Positions 49,462 to 58,637 of a DNA stretch of 64,000 nt are shown in pieces. The notes below the pieces were generated by a model, which was not told where the DNA came from, searched no databases, and was given only the letters and a program-made list of their open reading frames with translations. The position numbers and the translations under genes are program-made. The DNA comes from an uncultured SAR116 cluster alpha proteobacterium (lineage in GTDB: Bacteria > Pseudomonadota > Alphaproteobacteria > Puniceispirillales > Marisalimonadaceae), in the NCBI GenBank assembly GCA_902619615.1, contig CACNFD010000002.1:169596-233595 (forward strand). Direction: 5' to 3'. Each line of letters starts with the position of its first letter. Within the stretch, counting starts at the first letter, position 1.

Positions 49462-50370
49462 TTGAGTAATGTAGATAACATGAAATTATCTTTAGTTTCA
49501 CCAGACAATAATTTAGGTAGATACTTAGATCATATCAAAAAATTTCCAATGCTTGAAGCTGGTGAAGAATATTTGCTTGCAAAAGATTGGCTGGAAAAAC
49601 AAGATACTAAAGCTGCTCATAAACTCGTTACTAGTCATCTTAGGCTTGTTGCAAAAATAGCTATGGGATATAGGGGTTATGGCCTACCAATTGCTGATCT
49701 TATTGCAGAAGGCAATATTGGGATGATGCACGCTGTTAAAAAATTTGATCCCGAAAAGGGATTTAGATTGGCTACATATGCAATGTGGTGGATTAAAGCA
49801 GCAATCCAAGAATTTGTTCTAAAAAGTTGGTCACAAGTTAAAATTGGAACAACTGCAAGCCAAAAAAAATTATTTTTCAATTTAAGAAAAATTAAAAGTA
49901 AAATTAATGCATTAGAAGATGGTGATCTTTCTCCCAAACAAGTTGATCATATTGCTGAAACCTTAAATGTGTCCAAAGACGAGGTTGTTAATATGAATAG
50001 GAGAATGATAGGTGGAGATCATTCTCTCAACTCTCAAATAAGTCGTAATGATGGTGAGGAAGCTGAATGGCAAGACATGCTTAAAGATGAAAGAGAAAAT
50101 CAAGAAACTCAATTTTCTAATTTTGAAGAAAAAAACATCAGAAACAAGATGATGATAGAAGCATTAAACCATTTAAAACCTAGAGAAAAAGACATAATAA
50201 TTAAAAGAAGATTATTGGATGATCCAAAAACACTCGAAGATTTGTCCCAAGAATATAATGTCAGTAGAGAAAGAATTAGGCAAATTGAGACAAGAGCATT
50301 TGAAAAACTTCAAATTGCTGTAAAATCCAAAGCAAGAGAGTTAAAACTAATCGAACATGATGAAACTTAA
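49462..50370 (+). CDS. rpoH: RNA polymerase sigma-32 factor RpoH
   Basis: This is a 302-residue heat-shock sigma factor. Region 1.2 is NLGRYLDHIKKFPMLEAGEE. Region 2 has LRLVAKIAMGYRGYGLP, DLIAEGNIGMMHAVKKFDPEKGFRL in blocks, and ATYAMWWIKAAIQEFVL. The RpoH box QKKLFFNLRK near residue 134 separates it from RpoD. Region 4 is TLEDLSQEYNVSRERIRQIE. The start is TTG at 49462, with GGAG 6 nt upstream; the ATG at 49480 would be too far from it. The stop overlaps the convergent purA stop by 4 nt. The rluD-rpoH pairing is typical of alphaproteobacteria. Confidence 0.97.
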   Translation: MSNVDNMKLSLVSPDNNLGRYLDHIKKFPMLEAGEEYLLAKDWLEKQDTKAAHKLVTSHLRLVAKIAMGYRGYGLPIADLIAEGNIGMMHAVKKFDPEKGFRLATYAMWWIKAAIQEFVLKSWSQVKIGTTASQKKLFFNLRKIKSKINALEDGDLSPKQVDHIAETLNVSKDEVVNMNRRMIGGDHSLNSQISRNDGEEAEWQDMLKDERENQETQFSNFEEKNIRNKMMIEALNHLKPREKDIIIKRRLLDDPKTLEDLSQEYNVSRERIRQIETRAFEKLQIAVKSKARELKLIEHDET

Positions 50371-51662
50371 TTTGGACTGAAAGGGTCGTTAATATAAATA
50401 GTATCTGATCTTTCAGGACTAGTTGATATTAATATTATAGGACATTCAATAAGTTTTTCTAATTTACTGATATAATCTCTAGCTTCTTGAGGGAATTCAT
50501 TTATTTTTCTTAAGCCAACAACACTACCCTTCCAGCCTTTCATTATCTCATAAATTGGTTTTATTTTTTTTTGTTGTTTCTCTGATGAAGGTAAATAATT
50601 GATTATTTTATCATCTAAGTTATATCCAGTACAAATTTTAATTTCCTCAAAACCATCTAATACATCTAATTTAGTGAGAGCTATTCCATTAATACTAGAT
50701 AAAGACACAGCTTGCCTTACTAGGACTGCATCAAACCACCCGCATCTCCTTTGTCTACCTGTAACAGTTCCAAATTCGTGACCTTTCTTTCCCAACGCCA
50801 TTCCATCTTCACCAGTATCTTCTGTAGGAAATGGGCCAGATCCAACTCTTGTAGTATATGCCTTAGTTATACCTACTGTAAAATCTATACATGTTGGTCC
50901 CAACCCCGCTCCAATGCCAGCTTGTGATGCAACAGTATTGCTACTTGTTACAAAAGGATAAGTTCCATGATCTATATCTAAAAAGGTACCCTGTGCACCT
51001 TCAAATAATATATTAAATGATGGTCTATTGAATTTATTTATCAAAAGCCAAGAAGGCTGTACATAAGATTTCAATTTTTGTCCTAAAGCCCATAGCTTTT
51101 CTAAAATTTCGTCTGGGTCTTGCTTTTTTTCACCCGTAGCTATTAACCATATATTATGGAAATCATATAAATTTGATAGTTTATTATATAATTCATCCTT
51201 ATCATAAAGATCACATACTCTTACCCCTCTCCTTCCAACTTTATCTTCATAAGATGGACCTATTCCTCTACCAGTAGTTCCAATTTTATTTTTGTTCTTT
51301 TTTTCTTCTCTTAATTTGTCAATTAGTTTGTGAATTGGTAAGATAATAAAGGCTGAGTCTGATATAATTAGATTATCAGAAGATATTTTAATGTTCTGAT
51401 CGCTCAGTTCATTTATTTCTTTTTGTAGATGGAAAGGATCTATTACAACTCCATTACCAATCAGAACGAGTGTTTTTTCTCTGACTATTCCACTAGGCAA
51501 TAATGATAATTTGAACACTTTGTCATTAACAACTAGTGTGTGTCCTGCATTGTGACCTCCTTGAAACCTGACTACTAAATGTGCTTTTTGCGACAACCAA
51601 TCAACAATTTTACCTTTGCCCTCATCACCCCACTGTGTTCCAACAATAATTACATTACTCAT
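50367..51662 (-). CDS. purA: Adenylosuccinate synthetase PurA
   Basis: This is a 431-residue GTP-dependent enzyme that joins IMP and aspartate in AMP synthesis. The N-terminus NVIIVGTQWGDEGKGKIVD holds the catalytic Asp and P-loop. GGHNAGHTLV, GIGPSYEDKVGRRGVRV (in blocks), FEGAQGTFLDIDHGTYPFVTSSN (as EGAQGTFLDIDHG) and GRQRRCGWFDAV are all conserved, and KLDVLDGF binds GTP. It is the last gene of the serC-serA-hisZ-purA series, 28 nt after hisZ. Confidence 0.98.
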   Translation of the reverse strand: MSNVIIVGTQWGDEGKGKIVDWLSQKAHLVVRFQGGHNAGHTLVVNDKVFKLSLLPSGIVREKTLVLIGNGVVIDPFHLQKEINELSDQNIKISSDNLIISDSAFIILPIHKLIDKLREEKKNKNKIGTTGRGIGPSYEDKVGRRGVRVCDLYDKDELYNKLSNLYDFHNIWLIATGEKKQDPDEILEKLWALGQKLKSYVQPSWLLINKFNRPSFNILFEGAQGTFLDIDHGTYPFVTSSNTVASQAGIGAGLGPTCIDFTVGITKAYTTRVGSGPFPTEDTGEDGMALGKKGHEFGTVTGRQRRCGWFDAVLVRQAVSLSSINGIALTKLDVLDGFEEIKICTGYNLDDKIINYLPSSEKQQKKIKPIYEIMKGWKGSVVGLRKINEFPQEARDYISKLEKLIECPIILISTSPERSDTIYINDPFSPN

Positions 51663-51690
51663 AAAACCTTCCTTAGTTTCAATTCATTAA

Positions 51691-52839
51691 TTATGTTTCT
51701 AATTTAACAATCGAGTCATTTTGCCAAATATATTGACATTTCAAATTCAAAGCATCTTTTTCAAAGTCAGTGTTAAGGTTATTACCAAACACAACTCTGT
51801 ATCCATTACTAATAACTTTATCTGCATCATTTATATTTAGATGTGGAACATATACTAAGGGTTTTTCTGAATTTAACTTTGGCGTAGAAATAATTTTTTC
51901 AATATAAATTGTACATCCTATTGCTGACTCACCGTTTAAAGTTTTATATCTTCCACCTTTGGCAATTTCACCTTTTAAATTTTCAGAAAAGATAGTAAAA
52001 GACAATCCTGAATGATATTTAAAACCTCTGTTTTCAAGTGGATCTATTGAAATTTTGATAGATTGATCATTATTATTGACTATTTCAATTACTTTTAAAT
52101 AATAATTTCTAACCTCATCCAAAAAACCTTCAAGTTTTAATTCTTTTAGGTATTGTGTGGCGTACGAATATTCACCAGAAGATTCCATAAGATTAAGTAA
52201 AATTTCAGAATATTTAAATTTTAACTTCTGAATAATTTTTTTATCTTTTAAATCTATTGCCTTATTAATCTCTTCTTTTAAAGAAGTTGAAAGTTCTTTT
52301 AAAAAAAAATCTCTCAAAAATGGTAAATTTATATCAATAGTTATATTTTGAATATTAATTGATTTTAAAGCTTTTAGACAAACAAGTATAATTTCGGAAT
52401 CACAAAATTCATTCTCTATACCAATTAATTCTGCACCAACTTGTGTTTTTTGACGCTCAGTGTTGAAACTGTCACCATTTACTCTTAAAATATCTCCTGA
52501 ATAAGACAATCTGAGTGGACGAGTCAAATGAGACAATCTTGTAGATGCTATTCTAGATATTTGTGCAGTTACATCTGATCTTAATGCCATCATTTTTTGA
52601 GATAAGGGATCCATTATCCTAAACGTAGAATCTTTTAATACCGTTCCTGGTCCATCTGATAGTAGCGTTTCTTCATACTCAACTAAGGGCGGTTTGACCC
52701 TGAAATACCCATAATTGGAAAATACATCTAGCAGATTTTCTATTGTTTTAGCTTGATCTTTTGCTTGAGGATGCAGAATGTCACTTAATCCTGCAGGTAA
52801 TAACCCTTTTTGATTTTGTGAAACAGTCATTCTAGTCAC
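51691..52839 (-). CDS. hisZ: ATP phosphoribosyltransferase regulatory subunit HisZ
   Basis: This is a 382-residue histidyl-tRNA-synthetase-like protein without an anticodon-binding domain. Class II blocks are GLLPAGLSDILHPQA at the N-terminus, GTVLKDSTFRIMDP, MALRSDVTAQISRIAS (motif 2 region), RLSYSGDILRV, and QVGAELIG. HisZ partners with short-form HisG for the first step of histidine synthesis. Its place between serA and purA is usual in alphaproteobacteria; hisG is not in the window. AAGGTGA lies a few bases before the ATG. The 72-nt gap to serA may hold an internal promoter. Confidence 0.93.
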   Translation of the reverse strand: MTRMTVSQNQKGLLPAGLSDILHPQAKDQAKTIENLLDVFSNYGYFRVKPPLVEYEETLLSDGPGTVLKDSTFRIMDPLSQKMMALRSDVTAQISRIASTRLSHLTRPLRLSYSGDILRVNGDSFNTERQKTQVGAELIGIENEFCDSEIILVCLKALKSINIQNITIDINLPFLRDFFLKELSTSLKEEINKAIDLKDKKIIQKLKFKYSEILLNLMESSGEYSYATQYLKELKLEGFLDEVRNYYLKVIEIVNNNDQSIKISIDPLENRGFKYHSGLSFTIFSENLKGEIAKGGRYKTLNGESAIGCTIYIEKIISTPKLNSEKPLVYVPHLNINDADKVISNGYRVVFGNNLNTDFEKDALNLKCQYIWQNDSIVKLET

Positions 52840-52911
52840 CTTAATTATAGAAATATATCTTATATACCAAAGTCTCTAATCTATCTAATAAATATTTAAA
52901 TGAATAACTAT

Positions 52912-54498
52912 TTATTTACCTTCAAAATTAATTGTGTTAACTCTAGCTACATGAGGTAAATTTCTTATTTCTGATATGATTTTCTCATCTATCTTTCCAT
53001 CAACCTCTACTAACGCTATAGCTTCTCCTCCTATACTTCGACGACCCAGGTGAAAAGAGGCTATGTTAATATTGTTGTTTCCTAGTTTATTTCCTAAATC
53101 ACCAATGAAACCAGGCTTGTCATAATTTCTTAAATATAAAGCATTTTTTGGGAACTCTGATTCAATTGAAATACCTTGAATATTTATAATTCTTGGTTTA
53201 TTACCAGCTATTAGAGTACCTGATATTGTCCTTTCACCATTTTCATGTTGAATAGTAATTTTAAGCAAAGTTTCATAATCACATCTACGTTCATGCTTTA
53301 TGGTTGATAAATGAATACCTCTACTTGAAGCGATTGACGAAGAACTTACATTATTTACTGCGGCAGATGTAGGTTCTAAAATTCCAACCAATGCACTAGC
53401 CATTAAAGGTAAATCTTGAATATTGGATGCCTTGCCTTCTAGTTCTAATTTGACACTCAATATACCTTCTTGTGTGACTTGACCTAAAAAAGATCCTATC
53501 AGATAAGCCAACTTTACATAAGGTTTAAGAATTGGGGCTTCCTTTGATGATACACTTGGATAATTAAGAGCATTAACTACAGCTCCTGTATTAAGATAAT
53601 CTGAAATTTGCTGAGCTATTTGAATAGCAACATTTTCTTGTGCCTCAATTGTAGCAGCACCTAAATGTGGTGTGGCAACTAAATTCGGGGCGTTAAATAA
53701 AATATTTTCTTTGGCGGGTTCTTCTGTAAAAACATCAAAGGCTGCTCCTGCCAAATGGCCTGTTTCTAAAGCTGCTCTGCAGGCCACCTCATCAACCAAT
53801 CCCCCTCTTGCACAATTAATTATTCTTGATCCTTTTTTCATCAAGCTAATTGCTTCAGCTGAAATTATATTTTTAGTGTCCTCTGTCAGAGGTGTATGCA
53901 AAGATACTATATCTGAATTCTTTAGTAAGTATTCTAAATCTACTTTTTCAACACTTAATTCAGAAGCTTTTTCTTGTGTAAGGAATGGATCAAACGCCAA
54001 AACCTTCATTTTTAGACCTAAAGCTCTACTTGCCACAATTGATCCTATATTTCCACAACCAATTAATCCTAAATACTTACCATTTATTTCAGTACCATTA
54101 AACTTAGATTTTTCCCATTTACCTTGTTTAGTAGAACTATCAGCCTGAGGTATCATTCTTACAAGTGACATCATAAGAGCTATGGCATGTTCAGCAGTAG
54201 TAACGGCATTCCCAAATGGTGTATTCATAATAATTACACCATTTTTAGTTGCCGCTAATTTATCAATATTGTCCGTTCCAATACCAGCACGGCCAACAAT
54301 TTTTAAATTTTTTGCATTCTTTAAGACTTCTTCAGTAACCTTTGTGGCTGATCTAATTGCAAGTCCATCGTAGTTATTAATTTCTTTAAGCAATTCATCA
54401 TGACTTAAGCCTGGTTTGTAAATTGTTTCAATTTTATTTTTTTTAAAAATATCTACTGCAGATTCACTTAATTTATCACTAATTAAAACTTTTGGCAT
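52912..54498 (-). CDS. serA: D-3-phosphoglycerate dehydrogenase SerA
   Basis: This is a 528-residue long-form PGDH that begins serine synthesis. The substrate domain (about 1-95) includes YDGLAIRSATKVT and VGRAGIGTDNIDK. The NAD domain has LGLIGCGNIGSIVASRA near residue 143, followed by SLHTPLTEDTKNIIS and the catalytic NCARGGLVDEVA and AFDVFTEEPA. ATPHLGAATIEAQ carries the catalytic His. An intervening domain (about 320-450) and a C-terminal ACT domain (about 455-528, LRNYDKPGFIGDLGNKLG) provide serine feedback control in related enzymes. It is 21 nt after serC. Confidence 0.98.
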   Translation of the reverse strand: MPKVLISDKLSESAVDIFKKNKIETIYKPGLSHDELLKEINNYDGLAIRSATKVTEEVLKNAKNLKIVGRAGIGTDNIDKLAATKNGVIIMNTPFGNAVTTAEHAIALMMSLVRMIPQADSSTKQGKWEKSKFNGTEINGKYLGLIGCGNIGSIVASRALGLKMKVLAFDPFLTQEKASELSVEKVDLEYLLKNSDIVSLHTPLTEDTKNIISAEAISLMKKGSRIINCARGGLVDEVACRAALETGHLAGAAFDVFTEEPAKENILFNAPNLVATPHLGAATIEAQENVAIQIAQQISDYLNTGAVVNALNYPSVSSKEAPILKPYVKLAYLIGSFLGQVTQEGILSVKLELEGKASNIQDLPLMASALVGILEPTSAAVNNVSSSSIASSRGIHLSTIKHERRCDYETLLKITIQHENGERTISGTLIAGNKPRIINIQGISIESEFPKNALYLRNYDKPGFIGDLGNKLGNNNINIASFHLGRRSIGGEAIALVEVDGKIDEKIISEIRNLPHVARVNTINFEGK

Positions 54499-54519
54499 TT
54501 TCTTACCCTCAATTAATAT

Positions 54520-55680
54520 TTAAATATCTAGATCACTTAATGATTTATGGTAGGCCCAATCCAACCAAGGTAGTAGTTTTTTTATGTCATCATTTTCAAC
54601 TGTAGGTCCACCCCAAATTCTTAATCCAGGAGGTGCAGATCTGTAACTTCCTATATCGAATGCTACATTATTATCCTCCAACAACTTAATTATATTTTTT
54701 TCTATAATATTTTTTGTTTCTAGGGATTGTGAAATAAGTTTAGGATCTATAAGCTTCAAACATATTGACGTATTTGATAAATTGTTTAGGTCTTCACACA
54801 AGAAATCGACCCAAGTAGACGAAGATACCCAATCTTTAATTATATTTAGATTATCTTTCGATCTTCTAATTAACTCTTCCAACCCCCCTATTTCTTTAGA
54901 CCAATTCAGCACATCCAAAAAATCTTCAACACAAATCATTGACGGTGTATTAATTGTTGAACCTGAGAAAATATCTAAATTTATCTCATTATTTTTTTTT
55001 AATTGAAATAATTTTGGTATCGGCCAATTGGGATTGAATGTGTTTATTCTATGAACAGCTTTTGGAGAAAGAATGATCATACCATGGCCAGCTTCACTTC
55101 CAAGAGATTTTTGCCATGAAAATGTACCTACATCCAATTTTGACCAATCTATATCCATTGCAAAAGCAGCTGAGGTTGCATCACATATTGTTAAACCATC
55201 ACGTGAATTTTTTATCCAATCTCCATTAGGAACACATACTCCTGCAGTAGTACCATTCCAATTAAATACTATGTCGCCTTTGAAATCAAAGCTATTTAAG
55301 TTAGGTAATTTTCCATAATCCACTTTTAAAATGTCAATATCTTTGAGTTTTAATTGTAATTGAATATCTTTAGCCCAATCTGCACCAAAACTATCCCAGA
55401 CTAACATTGTTACTGGTTTTGCCCCTAGGAGGTTCCACATAGCTATTTCTATTGCACCAGTATCAGATCCAGGCACTATACCCACTAAATAATCATCAGG
55501 AATATTTAATATTGATTTAGAAAGCTCGATTACTTTTTTTAATTTATTTTTACAATCTTTATGCCTATGGGATCTACCTAGTGAGCTTGGTTGTAATACC
55601 TCTAGAGACCATCCAGGTCTTTTTGCACAAGGTCCAGATGAAAATTCTGGATGAATTGGCTTGACTAATGGTCTTGTCAT
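54520..55680 (-). CDS. serC: Phosphoserine aminotransferase SerC
   Basis: This is a 386-residue PLP aminotransferase, alphaproteobacterial type, for step two of serine synthesis; the same enzyme class also serves pyridoxine synthesis. PEFSSGPCAKRPGW at the start, SLGRSHRHKD, VGIVPGSDTGAIEIAMW, VFNWNGTTAG, CDATSAAFAMDIDW, and SWQKSLGSEAGHGMIIL with the Schiff-base Lys are all typical. I place the start at 55680: GAGG lies exactly 5 nt upstream. An in-frame ATG at 55752 would read through the predicted leader RNA and is rejected. It heads the serC-serA-hisZ-purA operon. Confidence 0.97.
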   Translation of the reverse strand: MTRPLVKPIHPEFSSGPCAKRPGWSLEVLQPSSLGRSHRHKDCKNKLKKVIELSKSILNIPDDYLVGIVPGSDTGAIEIAMWNLLGAKPVTMLVWDSFGADWAKDIQLQLKLKDIDILKVDYGKLPNLNSFDFKGDIVFNWNGTTAGVCVPNGDWIKNSRDGLTICDATSAAFAMDIDWSKLDVGTFSWQKSLGSEAGHGMIILSPKAVHRINTFNPNWPIPKLFQLKKNNEINLDIFSGSTINTPSMICVEDFLDVLNWSKEIGGLEELIRRSKDNLNIIKDWVSSSTWVDFLCEDLNNLSNTSICLKLIDPKLISQSLETKNIIEKNIIKLLEDNNVAFDIGSYRSAPPGLRIWGGPTVENDDIKKLLPWLDWAYHKSLSDLDI

Positions 55681-55726
55681 ATTAACCTCATAAAATGTTA
55701 TTGCTTGTTGGGAAGCAATTACCCGC
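55681..55726 (-). ncRNA. Predicted serC leader RNA (alphaproteobacterial serC motif)
   Basis: Between the predicted promoter and the serC start there are about 46 nt of transcript. They contain a 7-bp hairpin ATTGCTT-CCCAAC-AAGCAAT (55719 to 55700) and then a weaker TAAC...GTTA pairing that would place the GAGG ribosome-binding site (55686-55689) in its loop. A GGG just before the first stem could pair with CCC in its loop. The serC RNA motif is an established alphaproteobacterial cis-element upstream of serC-serA; position and size fit, but I could not compare it with the covariance model. Confidence 0.55.
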
Positions 55727-55731
55727 TCACT

Positions 55732-55759
55732 TTGATAAAGGTTATTTTTCAAAAGTCAA
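55732..55759 (-). promoter_or_regulatory. Predicted sigma70-type promoter of the serC operon
   Basis: On the - strand, TTGACT (55759-55754) and TATCAA (55737-55732) are separated by 16 nt. Transcription would begin about 6-7 nt further on, just before the serC leader hairpin. The layout TTGAC-N16-TATC is the same as that proposed for rnpB, which strengthens both. It overlaps the 5' flank of the divergent GST gene. Confidence 0.6.
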
Positions 55760-55784
55760 TACAATTAAAGGATCCATAAAATAA

Positions 55785-56450
55785 ATGCTTAAGCTATATG
55801 ATTTGTCAGGCAAAAATGATCTAAGATTTAGTCCTCCATGTTGGAATATAAAGCTATGTCTTATTAAAAATGAAATAAAATTCAAAACTATTCCTGTAAG
55901 ATTTACTGATAAACATAAAATTGCATTTTCCAAACAACAATTAGTACCCATCTTAGATTATAAAGATGGCTTTATCTGTGATTCATGGAATATAATTAAT
56001 TGGTTAAACGAAAATTATCCCCAGAAAAAAATTTTTATTAATAATGCATCAAAAAATTTTTCGTATTTTTTATATTTATGGACTTCAAGACAATTATTAC
56101 CAATCTTGTTTAAGATAATTGCACATGAAATACCCAATGTATTAGAGAAAGATGATATCGATTATTATATAAAAACTAGAGAAAAAAGAATAAATGGATC
56201 AATTACAAAATTTGTTCCATTTATTTCATCTTCTATTGAAAAGTTTAGAAAATCAATTGATCCAGTTAGGAAAATAATAACTAATTATGGTTATATATCT
56301 GGGAGAAACCTCGGAATAGAAGATTGTATTTTTTTTGGAAATTTAAAGTGGGTAGATGTTTGTAGTACATGCAATCTGTTAGATAATGACGATCCTGTAT
56401 ATAAGTGGTATAAAAATCTTCTTAAAATAACAAATGAACAAACTAATTAA
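55785..56450 (+). CDS. Glutathione S-transferase-like protein
   Basis: This is a 221-residue protein with a thioredoxin-like N-terminal domain: LYDLSGKNDLRFSPPCWNIKLCL near the start (in parts), QQLVPILDYKDGFICDSWNIINWL near residues 48-72, where VPIL contains the cis-Pro and DSW replaces the usual ES(R) glutathione contact. The C-terminal half is helical and ends with a GYISGRNLGIEDCIFFGNL block. It belongs to the GST superfamily in fold, but catalytic activity and substrate are unclear. It is divergent from serC and its end overlaps the convergent thiD by 8 nt. Confidence 0.85.
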   Translation: MLKLYDLSGKNDLRFSPPCWNIKLCLIKNEIKFKTIPVRFTDKHKIAFSKQQLVPILDYKDGFICDSWNIINWLNENYPQKKIFINNASKNFSYFLYLWTSRQLLPILFKIIAHEIPNVLEKDDIDYYIKTREKRINGSITKFVPFISSSIEKFRKSIDPVRKIITNYGYISGRNLGIEDCIFFGNLKWVDVCSTCNLLDNDDPVYKWYKNLLKITNEQTN

Positions 56451-57270
56451 TATTAAAAGAATGATTTATTGGGCCATGTCCATTACCAAATCGTGGTGAT
56501 GTTATTATAGCTTGATTTACATAAAAATGTGCTTTTTGAAATGCTTCCTTAATCTCATATGATTTAGCCAATCCGGCCGCTAATGCTGATGCCATTGTAC
56601 AGCCAGTACCATGAGTATGATTAGTCTCTATTTTTTTTGTTTCAATTTGGTCAAAAACTTCTTCGCCAATTAAAAAATCGGACATAATTGGCGTATTCAT
56701 ATGTCCACCCTTTAAAACGACAAAACTTGCACCCAAATCAATTAATTTTTCTCCAGCAGTTTTCATATCAACTAAATTATTAATTTTAATTCCCGCTAAT
56801 ATTTCTGCTTCAGGAATATTAGGTGTTAAAACTGGACTTGTATTTTTTATAAAATTTTTTAACGAATTTACCGCATCTTCTTTAAGTAATCTATGCCCAC
56901 CTTTAGCGACCATAACTGGATCAAGAACAATTTTTATTTTTCCATTACCTATTATTTTATTGTGTTTGAGTGCTTCATATACCCCATCAATTAACTCTAC
57001 ATTATGCATCATCCCAATTTTAATTGCGTTGGCTCCAATGTCAGTCAAGCAACAATCAATTTGTTTTACAACAAAATCCAAAGGAATCTCAAATATTTCA
57101 AAAACACCTCTGGTGTTTTGTTCTGTAAGTGCCGTAATCGCTGTCATCCCATATACACCATGAGTTGTCAGTGTTTTTAAATCTGCTTGAATGCCAGCTC
57201 CACCACTAGGATCAGAACCAGCAATGACTAGGACAGTTTTAGATAAATTACTAACTTTACTTGTTGTCAT
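56443..57270 (-). CDS. thiD: Hydroxymethylpyrimidine/phosphomethylpyrimidine kinase ThiD
   Basis: This is a 275-residue ribokinase-fold kinase that phosphorylates HMP and HMP-P for thiamine synthesis or salvage. LVIAGSDPSGGAGIQADLKT near residue 14 (in parts GSDPSGGAGIQADLK), TAITALTEQNTRGV, LDPVMVAKGGHRLL, LTPNIPEAEIL, VLKGGH and THGTGCTMASALAAGLA with the catalytic Asp-equivalent region are all present. No other thiamine genes are nearby. The start overlaps the 3' end of glmM by 14 nt, suggesting coupling. Confidence 0.96.
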   Translation of the reverse strand: MTTSKVSNLSKTVLVIAGSDPSGGAGIQADLKTLTTHGVYGMTAITALTEQNTRGVFEIFEIPLDFVVKQIDCCLTDIGANAIKIGMMHNVELIDGVYEALKHNKIIGNGKIKIVLDPVMVAKGGHRLLKEDAVNSLKNFIKNTSPVLTPNIPEAEILAGIKINNLVDMKTAGEKLIDLGASFVVLKGGHMNTPIMSDFLIGEEVFDQIETKKIETNHTHGTGCTMASALAAGLAKSYEIKEAFQKAHFYVNQAIITSPRFGNGHGPINHSFNIN

Positions 57271-58630
57271 TTTCTTTAATTATTGCTTTAGAAACAATTT
57301 CAGTTGTAGATTTTAAAAGGTTTAAATCAGTGCATTCTACCATAATTCTAATTAAATCTTCTGTTCCAGAAGGACGCAATAATATTCTTCCTTTTTTTCC
57401 CAATTCTTTTTGTTGTTTTTCAACTAAACTAATTATGTTTTTATTTAATAGAACATTTTTATCAATATTTTTTAGATTCTTTAAGGATTGAGGTATTGGT
57501 TTAAATGGTCTTAAAAATTCAGAAGCTTTTAAACCTGACTTTTTGAGTAGAGATAATATTTTAATTGCGGTTAACAACCCATCACCCGTTTTAGCAAAAT
57601 CAGCAAGCAATATATGTCCAGATGGTTCTCCTCCAAGTTTAGAATTAGATTTATTCATTTTATCCAAAATATAACGATCACCTACATTTGTTCTGTGTAA
57701 ATGAATGTTCAAATTATTTAAATAATTTTCTAATCCTAAATTAGACATTAAAGTGCCAACAACCTGATTATCTATTAATTCATTGTTATTTTGCATTTCT
57801 CTAGCTAATACTGCAATTATTTGATCACCATTAATAATTTCACCATTTTCATCTGAAAAAATCACCCTGTCTGCATCCCCATCAAGAGCAACACCTAAGT
57901 CCGCTCCTTCAAGTTTTGTGATTTTCGCCATATTTTCTGGATACATTGCCCCACAATCTAAATTTATATTTTTGCCATCAGGTTCTGCTCCAATAATTAT
58001 GGAGTCAGCTCCGAGTTCAAATAAAACTTCAGGACCAACTCTGTATGATGCACCATTAGAACAATCTAATACAACCTTCATAGAGGTTAAATCTTCGCGT
58101 TTAGGTAATATTTGTTTTACAAATTCTGAATATCGTCCAATTGCATCTTCCATCCTTCTTGCTCTACCTAAATTTTCTGACTTCGCAAGGATAGGACCAC
58201 TAATCATTCTTGATTGAATTTCATTTTCAACATTATCATTTAATTTAAAACCGTCAGCACCAAATAGCTTTAAACCATTATCTGGGTATGGATTATGTGA
58301 AGCTGAAATCATTACTCCTAAGTCACACCTTAACACTCTGGTTAAGTGAGCTATAGCTGGGGTCGGAAGAGGCCCAGTAGTAATCGCATCCAAACCTACA
58401 GAAGTAAAACCTGCTACTAAGGCAGGTTCTAACATATATCCAGATAATCTTGTATCTTTCCCTATTAAGACTCTAGATTTCTTTGTTCCAGCTCTGCCAT
58501 AAAAATATTCCCCTGCTGCCATGGCCAGGTTCACAGCCATTATAGCAGTAACTTTTCCTTGGTTTACGGTGCCTCTAATGCCATCAGTACCAAATAATCT
58601 TTGATTACTATTAAATGTTGTTTGAATCAT
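57257..58630 (-). CDS. glmM: Phosphoglucosamine mutase GlmM
   Basis: This is a 457-residue alpha-D-phosphohexomutase converting GlcN-6-P to GlcN-1-P for UDP-GlcNAc, the precursor of peptidoglycan and lipid A. RLFGTDGIRGTVN is the start, IGKDTRLSGYML follows, the catalytic phosphoserine is in GVMISASHNPYPDNG near residue 105, the Mg site is ALDGDADRVIFSD near residue 245, GGEPSGHI is the sugar loop, and RPSGTEDLIRIMVE the phosphate-binding end. All are intact. It supplies the pathway encoded by the dcw cluster and lpxC. folP lies 7 nt upstream. Confidence 0.98.
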   Translation of the reverse strand: MIQTTFNSNQRLFGTDGIRGTVNQGKVTAIMAVNLAMAAGEYFYGRAGTKKSRVLIGKDTRLSGYMLEPALVAGFTSVGLDAITTGPLPTPAIAHLTRVLRCDLGVMISASHNPYPDNGLKLFGADGFKLNDNVENEIQSRMISGPILAKSENLGRARRMEDAIGRYSEFVKQILPKREDLTSMKVVLDCSNGASYRVGPEVLFELGADSIIIGAEPDGKNINLDCGAMYPENMAKITKLEGADLGVALDGDADRVIFSDENGEIINGDQIIAVLAREMQNNNELIDNQVVGTLMSNLGLENYLNNLNIHLHRTNVGDRYILDKMNKSNSKLGGEPSGHILLADFAKTGDGLLTAIKILSLLKKSGLKASEFLRPFKPIPQSLKNLKNIDKNVLLNKNIISLVEKQQKELGKKGRILLRPSGTEDLIRIMVECTDLNLLKSTTEIVSKAIIKENDNK

Positions 58631-58637
58631 TTTTAAC

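Noticed and set aside
53672..54148. 158-codon open frame antisense to serA
   Set aside because: It is a shadow of the conserved NAD-binding domain codons.
55681..55752. In-frame N-terminal extension of serC to an ATG at 55752
   Set aside because: It would translate the promoter -10 region and leader hairpin; the ATG at 55680 has a well-placed GAGG and begins the normal SerC sequence.
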